NCBI RefSeq assembly: GCF_004353525.1
Contig: NZ_CP085524.1
Coordinates: 1,708,142-1,772,141 of the forward strand
From: Zhaonella formicivorans
GTDB taxonomy: Bacteria > Bacillota > DUOV01 > Zhaonellaceae
Length of the DNA: 64,000 nucleotides
Reading direction: 5' to 3'
Shown here: positions 1 to 8,175 of the stretch, one piece after another
Numbering within the stretch: position 1 is the stretch's first letter
How the letters are laid out: every line of letters begins with the position of its first letter
The notes under the pieces: model-generated
Seen by the model: the letters and a program-made list of their open reading frames with translations, nothing else
The model's database searches: none
What the model was told of the DNA's origin: nothing
Made by a program: the position numbers and the translations under genes

Positions 1-455
1 TGTTCCCTGGTCATGGCAGGGCCTTTTGTCATATTTTTCGTTCCATAATCTATTTTATATGAAAGGATATGCCCCTTCTCAACCAATTCGCTTAAATCAG
101 CGGCAACTCCCATATCCACGACTACCACCCGGGCACCGACCACCTCTGAAAGTACATTGATGGCCGCTCCCCCGGCAACAAAATTGGCTACCATCTGGCG
201 GGTAACTTCCTGGGGAAATGCACTGACACCCTCTTCAACTACCCCGTGATCTCCGGCCATGGTAACTACTATTTTCTTTTTAACCGAAGGCTTTAAAGTC
301 TCCTTAATAGCCGCCAGCTGTTCTGCCAACTTCAGCAGTTCCCCCAGGCTTCCCTGGGGAATTGCCAGGTTTTTTAAATAGTTGCCCGCTTTCATCCGCC
401 ATTCCTGACTTACCGGTTCAATGCCTTTTGTTACTGTTTCCAGTGTCAATCCCAT
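1..455 (-). CDS. cobT: Nicotinate-nucleotide:dimethylbenzimidazole phosphoribosyltransferase CobT, partial (3' end beyond window)
   Basis: CobT activates the lower-ligand base by transferring phosphoribose from nicotinate mononucleotide, giving the alpha-riboside phosphate used in cobamide assembly. The visible N-terminal ~150 residues include MAGDHGV, the SAFPQEVT segment, GGAAINVLS, a VVVDMGVAADL stretch and YGTKNMTKGPAMT, all typical of CobT. The start is the ATG at 453-455, behind GAAAGGAG. The gene follows purF by about 20 bp and appears to be the fifth gene of the bza-cobS-purF-cobT operon. A second complete cobT (46355-47410) shares most of these motifs but diverges clearly, for example VVVDMG here against YVVDIG there. 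The C-terminal half is outside the window, so integrity is unknown. Confidence 0.93.
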   Translation of the reverse strand, partial: MGLTLETVTKGIEPVSQEWRMKAGNYLKNLAIPQGSLGELLKLAEQLAAIKETLKPSVKKKIVVTMAGDHGVVEEGVSAFPQEVTRQMVANFVAGGAAINVLSEVVGARVVVVDMGVAADLSELVEKGHILSYKIDYGTKNMTKGPAMTRE

Positions 456-476
456 TTTTCCACTCCTTTCAATGTT

Positions 477-1922
477 TTAAATAATCCCGAACTCCGGCAT
501 GATACATACATCGGGTCCCTGTTGATTATCCAGGGCTGTGAATGCTGAGACTGCAATAGGATATTGGCCGTCGAAACAGGCTGTACAAAATTCTTGAGCA
601 GGAGCCTTGAAGGCGGCCAATAAACCTCTGAGGCTCAAATAATAGAGGCTATCTACACCCAGATATTTTTGTATTTCTTCTTGACTGCACCGGGCTGCCA
701 ATAGCTGACCCGGTGAGGCAGTATCTATACCGTAATAACAAGGGTAAAGTACAGGGGGAGAAGCAACCATGAAATGTACTTCCCGGGCCCCTGCTTCACG
801 CAGCATCTTGACAATTTGGCGGCAGGTGGTACCGCGCACGATGGAATCGTCTACCATTACCACCCGCTGCCCTTTAAAAATATCCTTGATAGGGTTGAAT
901 TTGAGCCTCACCCCCAGCTCCCGCAAGTTCTGAACGGGCTGAATAAACGTCCTTCCTACATAACGGTTTTTCGTCAACCCTTCTTTAAAAGGAAGTCCCG
1001 CTGTTTCTGAATAGCCTAATGCAGCAACTCTTCCGGAATCCGGAACGGGTATAACCATGTCAGCGTCTACACGGCACTCCCGGGCTAACTGCCTGCCGAA
1101 GGCCTGGCGCACCATGTTTACAGTTTCACCGTCAATTATGCTGTCCTGACGGGCCAGGTAGATATATTCAAAAATACACAGGCTGCGGTGCCGGGCAGGT
1201 GGAACCTGAACGGACTTCAAACCGGATTCGTCTATGACCACTATCTCGCCGGGCTTGATATCCCTGACCAGCCGGGCACCGATAGCATCCAAAGCACAGG
1301 ATTCGGAAGCCAGTACATAGCCCTTACCCAGCTTGCCTAAACAGAGAGGCCGTATTCCTCTGGGGTCCCTTACACCGATTAGCTGATTTTTAGTCATCAC
1401 TACCAGAGAGTAGGCCCCTTTGAGATAGCCCATACATTGCTTTATTGTTTCCGGGAGTGAATTCTGTCTAAAACAGGTAATGAAGTTTAAAATGAGCTCG
1501 CTGTCACTGGTTGAACGAAAAATGGCTCCGCTTCTCCCCAAGGTTTGTCGCAGCTCAGCTACATTGGTCAGGTTCCCGTTGTGGGCCAGGCAAAAGCTGC
1601 CATGGGATGACCGGGAAACCATAGGCTGCGCATTTGCCAGTGAACTAGCACCTGTAGTAGAGTAGCGTACGTGGCCAATCGCCAGATTGCCCTTTAACAG
1701 CCCCAGGTTAGTTTCATTAAAAACCTCCGCAACTAAGCCCATGTTTTTGTGGAGTTGAATTTCAGCACCGTCTGATACCGCGATGCCGGCGCTCTCCTGC
1801 CCCCGGTGTTGCAACGCATAAAGCCCGTAATAGGTAAGTTGAGCCACATCCTGACCGGGGGCATAGATGCCGAATACTCCGCATTCTTCACGGGGTTTAT
1901 CGTCTATAAATCCACGCCACAT
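477..1922 (-). CDS. purF: Amidophosphoribosyltransferase PurF
   Basis: PurF makes 5-phosphoribosylamine from PRPP and glutamine, the first committed step towards aminoimidazole ribotide (AIR) and purines. After a short leader the mature-type N-terminus CGVFGIY supplies the nucleophilic cysteine of the Ntn glutaminase domain. GHVRYSTTG, NAQPMVSR and AHNGNLTN follow, then the phosphoribosyltransferase PRPP loop VVMVDDSIVRGTT. The protein is about 481 residues, as expected. The longer reading frame opens at 1988, but the ATG at 1920-1922 behind GGGAGGCGG gives the normal N-terminus. It sits between cobS and cobT under cobalamin-riboswitch control, not in a visible purine operon. Because BzaA/BzaB use AIR, this suggests a precursor-supply role. 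Confidence 0.96.
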   Translation of the reverse strand: MWRGFIDDKPREECGVFGIYAPGQDVAQLTYYGLYALQHRGQESAGIAVSDGAEIQLHKNMGLVAEVFNETNLGLLKGNLAIGHVRYSTTGASSLANAQPMVSRSSHGSFCLAHNGNLTNVAELRQTLGRSGAIFRSTSDSELILNFITCFRQNSLPETIKQCMGYLKGAYSLVVMTKNQLIGVRDPRGIRPLCLGKLGKGYVLASESCALDAIGARLVRDIKPGEIVVIDESGLKSVQVPPARHRSLCIFEYIYLARQDSIIDGETVNMVRQAFGRQLARECRVDADMVIPVPDSGRVAALGYSETAGLPFKEGLTKNRYVGRTFIQPVQNLRELGVRLKFNPIKDIFKGQRVVMVDDSIVRGTTCRQIVKMLREAGAREVHFMVASPPVLYPCYYGIDTASPGQLLAARCSQEEIQKYLGVDSLYYLSLRGLLAAFKAPAQEFCTACFDGQYPIAVSAFTALDNQQGPDVCIMPEFGII

Positions 1923-1942
1923 GTAACCGCCTCCCGGAAATT

Positions 1943-2674
1943 TCAGAATAAGAATTGCAATGTAATCAGGCTCAACACTTCGACCCATTCGTTCATGGCA
2001 CCCAGAGTGTCTCCGGTAATACCGCCAATCCTTTTACATACATACGATCCAAACAGGACTGTACCCGCGAAAGCCGCACCTGCCAGAAAAACGCCCCTGA
2101 ACCTCAGCAGAAATATAATTATACCCAGGGTAACTGCCGAAGCCAAAACTATTTCCCGTTTCCCCACGTACTTAGTAAAAGAAGTTTTCCCAGGGCCCGT
2201 CCTGACATAAGGGTAAAAAGCAGCTGCATAAACTTGGGCCCAACGCCCTAAAACCGGGAACAAGACCAGTGCGAAACCTTTAAACTCCTGAGGTATTTGT
2301 CCTAGAAGCACCAATTTGGATAACAGTACCAGGCAACCGGCAGTTACTCCATGGGCACCCACGCGGCTGTCCTTCATAATTTCCAAGACAGCTTCCCGTG
2401 GTTTGCCGCTAAAAAAGCCATCGGCAGTATCCATTAAGCCGTCCAGGTGCATATTGCCGGTCACCATGGTCAAAAGTATGATGGTGCCTAAATCGGCTGC
2501 TGAAGATGCAAACACCAGGGAAAAGATGGCATGGGCTGCTGCCAGAAAAATTCCCAGGAGTAAGCCAATAGCTGGAAAGTATGCCATGGCCCGGCCCAGA
2601 TTCCTTTCCTCCACATTTTGACCAATAGTCACAGGTACCCTAGTTAAAAATTGTAATGCTAATAAAAATTCCAA
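1943..2674 (-). CDS. cobS: Adenosylcobinamide-GDP ribazoletransferase CobS
   Basis: CobS joins adenosylcobinamide-GDP to alpha-ribazole (or its phosphate), the last nucleotide-loop assembly step, at the membrane. The 243-residue protein has the family start FLLALQFLTRVPV, the acidic motif GNMHLDGLMDTADGF (metal and substrate binding) near residues 75-90, DSRVGAHG around 105, and several hydrophobic segments. The TTG start at 2674 lies behind AGGAG. The gene is 18 bp downstream of the second ThiC-like gene and 20 bp upstream of purF, consistent with one transcript. Confidence 0.94.
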   Translation of the reverse strand: MEFLLALQFLTRVPVTIGQNVEERNLGRAMAYFPAIGLLLGIFLAAAHAIFSLVFASSAADLGTIILLTMVTGNMHLDGLMDTADGFFSGKPREAVLEIMKDSRVGAHGVTAGCLVLLSKLVLLGQIPQEFKGFALVLFPVLGRWAQVYAAAFYPYVRTGPGKTSFTKYVGKREIVLASAVTLGIIIFLLRFRGVFLAGAAFAGTVLFGSYVCKRIGGITGDTLGAMNEWVEVLSLITLQFLF

Positions 2675-2692
2675 AGTCTCGCAACTCCTGTT

Positions 2693-3970
2693 TTAAGCAA
2701 TGCCAAAATATTCAGCGGCAACTTGAGCAGCGCAAGTCTCCCCGCAAACGGCACACTGGTGACCATTGTCGGTTTCCCTGCTTGCCAGCAATTTATCGGG
2801 ATAGAGAGCAAGCTCAACCTGCCTGTCCAGATCGAGGGCAACCCGGGCTTTGGCCATTTCCAAATCCCTATTCCAGGCATTTTTTCTGCGCCGGGCAATA
2901 TTGGCAGCATGGGCGGCAATCCTTGCCGCTATAACACCTGTTCTAACATCCTCTTCAGTTGGCAGTCCTAAATGTTCCGCGGGCGTTAGATAACACAAAA
3001 AGTCGGCACCGCACATGCCGGCATAAGCTCCGCCAATGGCGGCGGTAATGTGGTCATAACCCGGCGCTACGTCGGTGGCTAAAAAGCCCAAAATGTAGTA
3101 AGGTACGTTGTGACATAACCGTTTTTGCAACAGCATGGTAGCCTCAATATGATTTAACGGGACATGGCCGGGACCTTCCACCATAACCTGCACTCCTGCT
3201 TCCAACGCCCTTTTTACCAGTTGACCTGCAACCATTAACCCTTTAAGCTGCGGCTCATCCAGGGAGTCGGCAGTGGAACCGGGACGAATAGCATCGCCTA
3301 CGCTCAGGACCACATCATATTCCTTCATAATGGCCAGTAAACGGTCAAATTGTTCATAGAGTGGGTTCTCTTTCTGGTTATGCAGCATCCAGCCTGTCAT
3401 AAAAGAACCGCCCCGGCTGACGATATCGGTAACTCGGCCCGTCTTTTGCAGCGCATTCAGCACTTCAAAATTCAAAGCGCTGTGAATAGCCATAAAATCA
3501 AGGCCATCGGCCGCCTGCTTTTCGATAGTTTCAAACAGATCATCAGGTGTCATCGCCACGATGCTGCCTTTTTTCTGAATGGCTTCCACACCGGCCTGGT
3601 AAAGAGGTACACTACCCACCGCAACCGATGCCAAAGACAGCGTTTGCTTTCTCATGCCGTCAATATCTCCTCCTGTACTTAAATCCATGAAGGAGTGACA
3701 TCCTGCCTCTTCCGCAATTTTTAACTTTCTGGCCTCCATCTCCATTTGATCACGGTCACTGGAAGTGCCAATTAAAGCATTGACTTTAATGTCCAAACCT
3801 TTTCCGATACCGCAAAGCTTAGAACGATTCCGGTTTTTGTTCTTTGGAATAACAATGGTCCCTTCGGCAACTCCCTGCCTGATCAATTCCACATCCACAT
3901 TCTCCTGGGCAGCTACTATTTCCATCTCCTCAGTGATTTTCCCGGCACGGGCAGCTAAAACTTGAGTCAT
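2693..3970 (-). CDS. bzaB: ThiC-family radical SAM enzyme, probable BzaB (5-hydroxybenzimidazole synthesis)
   Basis: This is the second of two tandem ThiC homologues (425 aa). The ThiC fold is clear: MDLSTGGDID, MVEGPGHVPLNHIEA, APGYDHITAAIGGAYAG and TPAEHLGLP, with a C-terminal CAVCGETC cluster (CX2CX3C; E. coli ThiC has CX2CX4C). It diverges from canonical ThiC at positions usually conserved: the HCGVT region reads HSALN, and the GDGLRPG region reads GDAIRPG. In Moorella and Eubacterium, paired BzaA and BzaB convert AIR to 5-hydroxybenzimidazole for cobamides. The tandem copy, cobS/cobT neighbours and B12 riboswitches support that role over thiamin synthesis. Which copy is A or B is inferred only from gene order. 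Confidence 0.78.
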   Translation of the reverse strand: MTQVLAARAGKITEEMEIVAAQENVDVELIRQGVAEGTIVIPKNKNRNRSKLCGIGKGLDIKVNALIGTSSDRDQMEMEARKLKIAEEAGCHSFMDLSTGGDIDGMRKQTLSLASVAVGSVPLYQAGVEAIQKKGSIVAMTPDDLFETIEKQAADGLDFMAIHSALNFEVLNALQKTGRVTDIVSRGGSFMTGWMLHNQKENPLYEQFDRLLAIMKEYDVVLSVGDAIRPGSTADSLDEPQLKGLMVAGQLVKRALEAGVQVMVEGPGHVPLNHIEATMLLQKRLCHNVPYYILGFLATDVAPGYDHITAAIGGAYAGMCGADFLCYLTPAEHLGLPTEEDVRTGVIAARIAAHAANIARRRKNAWNRDLEMAKARVALDLDRQVELALYPDKLLASRETDNGHQCAVCGETCAAQVAAEYFGIA

Positions 3971-3994
3971 GATTATCCCCTTCCTTTTAACAAG

Positions 3995-5293
3995 TTAACA
4001 AGCGTGTTTTTTATTACCCAGGTACTTGGAAACTATTTCCATAGCACAGTATGGCCCACACATTGAACATTTGGATGAAAAATCACCGCTTCTCTCTTTC
4101 CACACTCTCCTAGTTGTAGCAGGATCAATAGCCAGGGCAATCTGTTTTTCCCAGTCAAGATTTTTCCTGGCCACTGACATTTCCAGGTCCCATTTTACCG
4201 CTTGCGGCAATCCTTTCGCCAGGTCTCCACAATGGGCCGCAATCCGAGCGGCAATTACACCTTGCCGTACCTGTTCTAAATCCGGTAGGCCAATGTGTTC
4301 GGCAGGTGTCACGTAACAGATAAACTCCGCTCCTGCCCATGAACTTATTGCACCTCCGATGGCAGCGCTAATATGGTCGTAACCGGCAGCAGTATCGGTG
4401 ACTAAGGGGCCGAATACAAAATACGGAGCTCCTTTACATAGGCTCTTTTGCAGTGTTATTGTGGCCTTGAGCTGATCAAGGGGAACATGGCCAGGACCTT
4501 TCACCATTACCTGAACACCTGCTGCTCTCGCCCGCTGTACCAGTTCTCCCAAAATCACCAGCTCGTGTACTTGGGCGCCGTCTAAAGAATCGGCAAGGCA
4601 ACCCGGTCGCATGCCATCTGCGAAACTAAGGGTTACATCATATTTGGCGGCAATCTCAAGAACTCGATCAAAATTTTCATAGAGGGGATTTTCCTTTTGG
4701 TTATGTACCATCCACCCGATCAGGTGCGATCCACCGTAACTAACCAGCGGGTCGACTCTGCCTTCTCTCTTGGCCCGTTCTATGACATCCATGGTAGTGC
4801 CGCAGTGCAGCGCCAAAAAGTCAACCCCGTCAGCGGCCTGCCGTTCAATAACTTCAAAAAGTTCTTCCTCTTGCATCTTTAGAGATGAACCGTATTTTTC
4901 GCTTGCCTCTGCCAGCGCTTGATACAAGGGAAGTGTTCCCAACGGTTTAGAGGTAACAGCCAGTGCCTCTCTACGCATGGCATCAATAGGGCCGCTGACA
5001 CTTAAGTCCATGATGGCATCAGTGCCTGCCTCGACGGCGGCCCTTATTTTGGTTACTTCCTCGCTAATTCTGGCATTTTTGCCGTATAAGCCCACGCTTG
5101 CGCTGACCTTGGTCCGTAAGCCCTCACCAATGGCTACCGGTACAACATTATGATGGTTAGAATTGCAGAGTAGAACGATTTTCCCCTCAGCAACCCCCTG
5201 TCTGATAAATTCCGGTCTGACTCCCTCCTGCTCTGCTGCCTTTTCCATTTCCGGGGTTACAACACCCTCTAAGGCACTTCTTAACAATGACAT
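3995..5293 (-). CDS. bzaA: ThiC-family radical SAM enzyme, probable BzaA
   Basis: This is the first gene after the tandem cobalamin riboswitches (432 aa), with its ATG at 5293 behind AGGAGGGAG. ThiC landmarks are MDLSVSGPID, LHCGTTMDVIERAKREGRV, FADGMRPGCLADSLD, MVKGPGHVPLDQ, AAGYDHISAAIGGA and the C-terminal cluster CSMCGPYC. It is closer to canonical ThiC than its downstream partner, from which it is separated by 24 bp. ThiC and Bza enzymes use the same substrate, AIR, and S-adenosylmethionine radical chemistry. No TPP riboswitch is visible; control by cobalamin RNAs argues for lower-ligand synthesis. A role as plain ThiC with a specialised neighbour cannot be excluded from sequence alone. 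Confidence 0.78.
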   Translation of the reverse strand: MSLLRSALEGVVTPEMEKAAEQEGVRPEFIRQGVAEGKIVLLCNSNHHNVVPVAIGEGLRTKVSASVGLYGKNARISEEVTKIRAAVEAGTDAIMDLSVSGPIDAMRREALAVTSKPLGTLPLYQALAEASEKYGSSLKMQEEELFEVIERQAADGVDFLALHCGTTMDVIERAKREGRVDPLVSYGGSHLIGWMVHNQKENPLYENFDRVLEIAAKYDVTLSFADGMRPGCLADSLDGAQVHELVILGELVQRARAAGVQVMVKGPGHVPLDQLKATITLQKSLCKGAPYFVFGPLVTDTAAGYDHISAAIGGAISSWAGAEFICYVTPAEHIGLPDLEQVRQGVIAARIAAHCGDLAKGLPQAVKWDLEMSVARKNLDWEKQIALAIDPATTRRVWKERSGDFSSKCSMCGPYCAMEIVSKYLGNKKHAC

Positions 5294-5319
5294 TGTTTTC
5301 TCCCTCCTGTTTTATTTAT

Positions 5320-5353
5320 AAAAAAAGTCCTCAACCAAAAGGTTGAGGACTTT
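5320..5353 (-). terminator. Intrinsic terminator, expression platform of cobalamin riboswitch 1
   Basis: On the minus strand AAAGTCCTCAACC pairs with GGTTGAGGACTTT and is followed by a T-run (plus-strand A-run 5320-5326). It lies between the B12 box and the bzaA-like start, so ligand-bound aptamer would favour termination. Confidence 0.88.
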
Positions 5354-5374
5354 ACCATCATCCACAAACATATT

Positions 5375-5555
5375 GCTAACAGGCAGGTCTCCTGGCTCAC
5401 GGGTCACTGTTTCTCTCTGCCTTCCCGGGAACTGCCCAGTGGCTAACTTTGAGGAAACTCCCCGACTACAGTGGCGGGACCGCGCCGTTTCCAGAATCAC
5501 TTCTTTAGATCCTGTTTCGGTCTTCCCTATTATCCCTAGTTATAGGGCACCTGTT
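5375..5555 (-). promoter_or_regulatory. Cobalamin riboswitch 1 (proximal of a tandem pair)
   Basis: The minus strand contains the B12 box AGCCAGGAGACCTGCC (plus 5381-5397), the GCGCGGTCCCGCCACTGTA core, GCCACTGGG and GGGAAGGC, and an upstream ACAGGTGCCC...AATAGGGAA segment, in the standard order for the class. It precedes the terminator at 5320-5353 and the bza operon and should repress the operon when cobalamin is sufficient. Confidence 0.95.
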
Positions 5556-5640
5556 AACGGCTTAGATATGATTTTTAAAATAACCTAAGTAAGAACATTG
5601 GCATAACCGTCATGTTTAAAGTCAGAGCATAGGTAAACTA

Positions 5641-5680
5641 AAAAGTCCTTAGCCATAATAAGTTATGGCCAAGGACTTTA
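5641..5680 (-). terminator. Intrinsic terminator, expression platform of cobalamin riboswitch 2
   Basis: AAAGTCCTTGGCCATAAC and its complement TTATGGCTAAGGACTTTT form a long stem on the minus strand ending in a short T-run. It is the distal platform of the tandem pair, so transcripts must pass two terminators before reaching the bza genes. Confidence 0.8.
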
Positions 5681-5727
5681 CCATCATCCTCAGGCTACGA
5701 TCTCTTCCTGCGAGAGAACGCGCAGTA

Positions 5728-5912
5728 AACAGGCAGGTTTCCTGACTTCCGCATCATAGCTTTCCTTGCTCCTTCCCATCCCCCTTATTCAGCTGCTGAA
5801 ATGAGGAACAGTGGTTCTTGCAAGGTACTCCACGGTTACAGTGGCGGGACCGTTCGGGACTTGCACCCGATTCCCTATTATCCTTCAATAAGAAGGCACC
5901 TATTTACATCTT
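5728..5912 (-). promoter_or_regulatory. Cobalamin riboswitch 2 (distal of the tandem pair)
   Basis: The minus strand shows the B12 box AAGTCAGGAAACCTGCC (plus 5731-5748), the core GGTCCCGCCACTGTAACC, and an upstream TAGGTGCC...AATAGGGAA segment. It stands about 180 bp upstream of riboswitch 1 in the same orientation, with a separate terminator. The segment GATGATGGTAAAGTCCT after the B12 box is shared with riboswitches 1 and 3. Confidence 0.93.
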
Positions 5913-5976
5913 TGCTTTATTTTTCTACTTCAAATGATAACTCTAACAAAAAGAAAAATCAAGGGAAAATTTTCAA

Positions 5977-6003
5977 TGAGTCAGGGGACGGTTCTCTGAC
6001 TCA
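5977..6003. repeat. REP-like 27-bp element, copy 1
   Basis: A 27-bp sequence with TGAGTCAG at one end and CTGACTCA at the other encloses GGGGACGGTTCT. An identical copy in opposite orientation lies at 8176-8202. It abuts the end of a REP-transposase remnant, as expected for REP elements mobilised by Y1 transposases. Confidence 0.85.
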
Positions 6004-6255
6004 TTTTACTCTCTGAACAATATTTCTATCTATTCCTAGTAGCTCTGCAATTTGCCTGATTGAAAGGTTTGATCGTGCCTTTAGTTCCAGTATAAGCTTA
6101 TTTCTTAGTCCAACATTTGCCCTTATTTTGAGCGATTGAATTGTTTGACCAACGCTGCTTAAATAATTATCAACGAACACGGAAGCTTCTTTATCGCTGG
6201 AGATCATCTTAACGGTATTTTCCTTCTCGTCATACTCTATAAAAATATCATCATT
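6001..6255 (-). pseudogene. 3' remnant of a REP-associated Y1-type transposase
   Basis: The frame reads ...IFIEYDEKENTVKMISSDKE... and ends GLRNKLILELKARSNLSIRQIAELLGIDRNIVQRVK. A C-terminal helix-turn-helix of this type closes many TnpA_REP-family transposases. Only about 85 residues remain; the catalytic HUH/Tyr domain is missing because an in-frame stop lies just upstream, next to the cytochrome gene. It ends inside the REP-like element at 5977-6003. Family assignment is from recall of the C-terminal pattern and is moderate. Confidence 0.6.
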
Positions 6256-6283
6256 TCAAACTAGCCTGCGGGCTATGCTTTCT

Positions 6284-7681
6284 TCACTTCGCCACACTAT
6301 GGCACGTGTGACAATCTTCCCCTTTCTGCTCGTCTGGCTTTTGCTGGCAGGCGCTGCCTTGAACCAGGGGTATGGGTACTTTGCGGCCGTCGATTTTGCT
6401 GTATAACACTGCCCTACCGTTTTCCAGGCGGACGTTCAGCATGGGCTCTCCCCTGAGAGTCAAGGCCACGATATCCCCGACTTTTAGTTCAGGAAAGTCT
6501 TTGTGGAAATAACCGGAGGCCCAAATAGCAGGGTCATCCCCTGAGGTTATGCGGGACCATTTGGGAGGCTCCTGGGTTGTGCCGTGGCAGTTGTAACAGC
6601 GGATAACCTGGGCCTTACTTTTGCTGCCGTACAGATGGCCGTCGCCCATAACCTCATTGCGAGTATGGCAGTCGATACAGTCCAGTTCGACCTCACATTT
6701 GGCATAACGCTCCTGGGCAATATAATACACCTGGTACCTGTCCGCAACAGGGCTGGTTACAGCGCTGGGCGGCACATCATCCCTGGGGTAAAACTCCATT
6801 TTGGCAATGGAATGCACACCCTGGTTGTGGCAGGCGTTGCACTGGTAGTAGGCTATGGCAGTAGTCAGCTGATGCTTGGGAGCATGCCCCGGTTCTGCTT
6901 TGTCAATAGTCGGATCTCCGCCCTGATAAGTACTGCCGGGTTGATATTGGACATGGCAGGCTGCACAACCGCCCAAATATTTTTGTTCTTCCGGTGGCCT
7001 ATTTACTCTGCTCGCCGAGGAATCTCCTTGGGTGGTATTCAAGTGGCAGCTGCTCAAGCAACTCCCGGCAAACTTAATACTATTGGCCTTTGTCTTATCT
7101 GCTGAAAACTGTTTCAGCGCCGGAGTCTGACCGCCCAGCCCTCTCTCTTCCACCAAATCGGGAGGCAGCTTTTCCGGGCTTTCAGTTACCGCCTGAACAG
7201 CAAAACGGCTCATCTTATCTTGAAACCAACCCAACGTTTTACCTACCTCCGTTATCTCCCCTGCTTTGGTGGCCATGAGAAGGAGCGGAACAGTGTCTGC
7301 CGGGCTTTTATAATCCGTACCCCTGCCGGTATGACACTGGTTATTTTCCCCGCCGCACGTCACTTGCACATACTGCAGTTCCGAAGGGTTTCTTTTACCG
7401 TAAAGGCCGGTATGGGCCGTATCTTTATCAAGAGCAAGCCCGTTTCCGCCATGGCAGGACACACAGCCTACGGCTTCTATGGGGTGGGACGGGCTAATCT
7501 CTTCAATACCCTGATGGCAGGTCAGGCAGCGTTCAACTTTGCCTGTAGGAAGAGTCAAATTTACAGGCTCTGCGGAATACTGTTTCCACTCTTGACCGGC
7601 TTCCTTTAATTCCGCCGCCACCAAAAGCAAGAAGGCGACCACAAATCCGGCCACAACAATAATCAGCTTTTTGTTATCCAT
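6284..7681 (-). CDS. Membrane-anchored multiheme cytochrome c of the Rieske/cytochrome b complex
   Basis: A 465-residue secreted electron carrier with one N-terminal hydrophobic anchor (LIIVVAGFVVAFLLLVAA). Heme-binding motifs in order are CLTCH, CVSCH, CGGENNQCH (CX6CH), CLSSCH (CX3CH), CAACH, CNACH, CIDCH, CYNCH and CHTCH: nine candidates, two with unusual spacing. The ATG at 7681 behind GGAGG is preferred to an upstream start at 7711. It is the last gene of the operon, directly after the subunit IV-like gene, so it probably accepts electrons from the Rieske/cytochrome b complex outside the membrane. It resembles the multiheme c subunit of clostridial bc complexes in position, but the final acceptor is unknown. 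Confidence 0.85.
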   Translation of the reverse strand: MDNKKLIIVVAGFVVAFLLLVAAELKEAGQEWKQYSAEPVNLTLPTGKVERCLTCHQGIEEISPSHPIEAVGCVSCHGGNGLALDKDTAHTGLYGKRNPSELQYVQVTCGGENNQCHTGRGTDYKSPADTVPLLLMATKAGEITEVGKTLGWFQDKMSRFAVQAVTESPEKLPPDLVEERGLGGQTPALKQFSADKTKANSIKFAGSCLSSCHLNTTQGDSSASRVNRPPEEQKYLGGCAACHVQYQPGSTYQGGDPTIDKAEPGHAPKHQLTTAIAYYQCNACHNQGVHSIAKMEFYPRDDVPPSAVTSPVADRYQVYYIAQERYAKCEVELDCIDCHTRNEVMGDGHLYGSKSKAQVIRCYNCHGTTQEPPKWSRITSGDDPAIWASGYFHKDFPELKVGDIVALTLRGEPMLNVRLENGRAVLYSKIDGRKVPIPLVQGSACQQKPDEQKGEDCHTCHSVAK

Positions 7682-7714
7682 GATGTCAATCCTCCGGCGA
7701 CAACAATGCAAAAT

Positions 7715-8110
7715 TTATAAATAATTGCCTACAAGAGTAAAGAGTACAGCACCGAGCATTAACATATAAAAAAACAGTTTTACAGTCACAGGCTTAAAAC
7801 GTCTTTCCAGATAAGGCACCCAAAATAAGAAAGCGACAAAAAGCGCAGGGAGAAATATCCCCGCCACAGGTACAGGCAGATAAAACAGCAGCAACTGGAT
7901 GCCGGAAAAAATCCAGGGAGCATGGATAATCTGCCCTTGTGCCCCAAGGCCTGCTGCCGGTCCTAAACCGGTTTTGAGCAGCACCGCCATGCCCAGAATG
8001 AGATCAAAGGAAATTAGGGCGGCTATAATTTCTCTTGATATCAGCTCTTTACGGGGCGCGTTAGGTTCGTGCCGAACAGCAGCTTCACCGGATTTTTGTA
8101 AGTTTTCCAC
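7715..8110 (-). CDS. Cytochrome bc complex subunit IV-like (C-terminal half of cytochrome b)
   Basis: About 131 residues with three predicted membrane helices (IIAALISFDLILGMAVLL; PVPVAGIFLPALFVAFLFWVPYL; VKLFFYMLMLGAVLFTLVG) and an APWIFSGIQLLLFYLP segment where subunit IV carries its quinol-site PEWYF-like loop. The longest frame opens at 8149 with TTG and no SD; GTG at 8108-8110 behind GGAGG is the better start. It lies between the cytochrome b6-like gene and the multiheme cytochrome. The split b6/subunit IV layout is as in heliobacterial and cyanobacterial complexes. The usual PEWY motif is replaced by APWI. Confidence 0.8.
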   Translation of the reverse strand: MENLQKSGEAAVRHEPNAPRKELISREIIAALISFDLILGMAVLLKTGLGPAAGLGAQGQIIHAPWIFSGIQLLLFYLPVPVAGIFLPALFVAFLFWVPYLERRFKPVTVKLFFYMLMLGAVLFTLVGNYL

Positions 8111-8175
8111 GAGCTGATCCTCCACATTAAAAATGGTACCTGCCAACAATTGGACCTAAGTAATAAAGGGAAAAA

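Noticed and set aside
5312-5500. 62-codon minus-strand frame upstream of the bza genes
   Set aside because: It lies entirely within cobalamin riboswitch 1 and its terminator, with no SD or recognisable protein.
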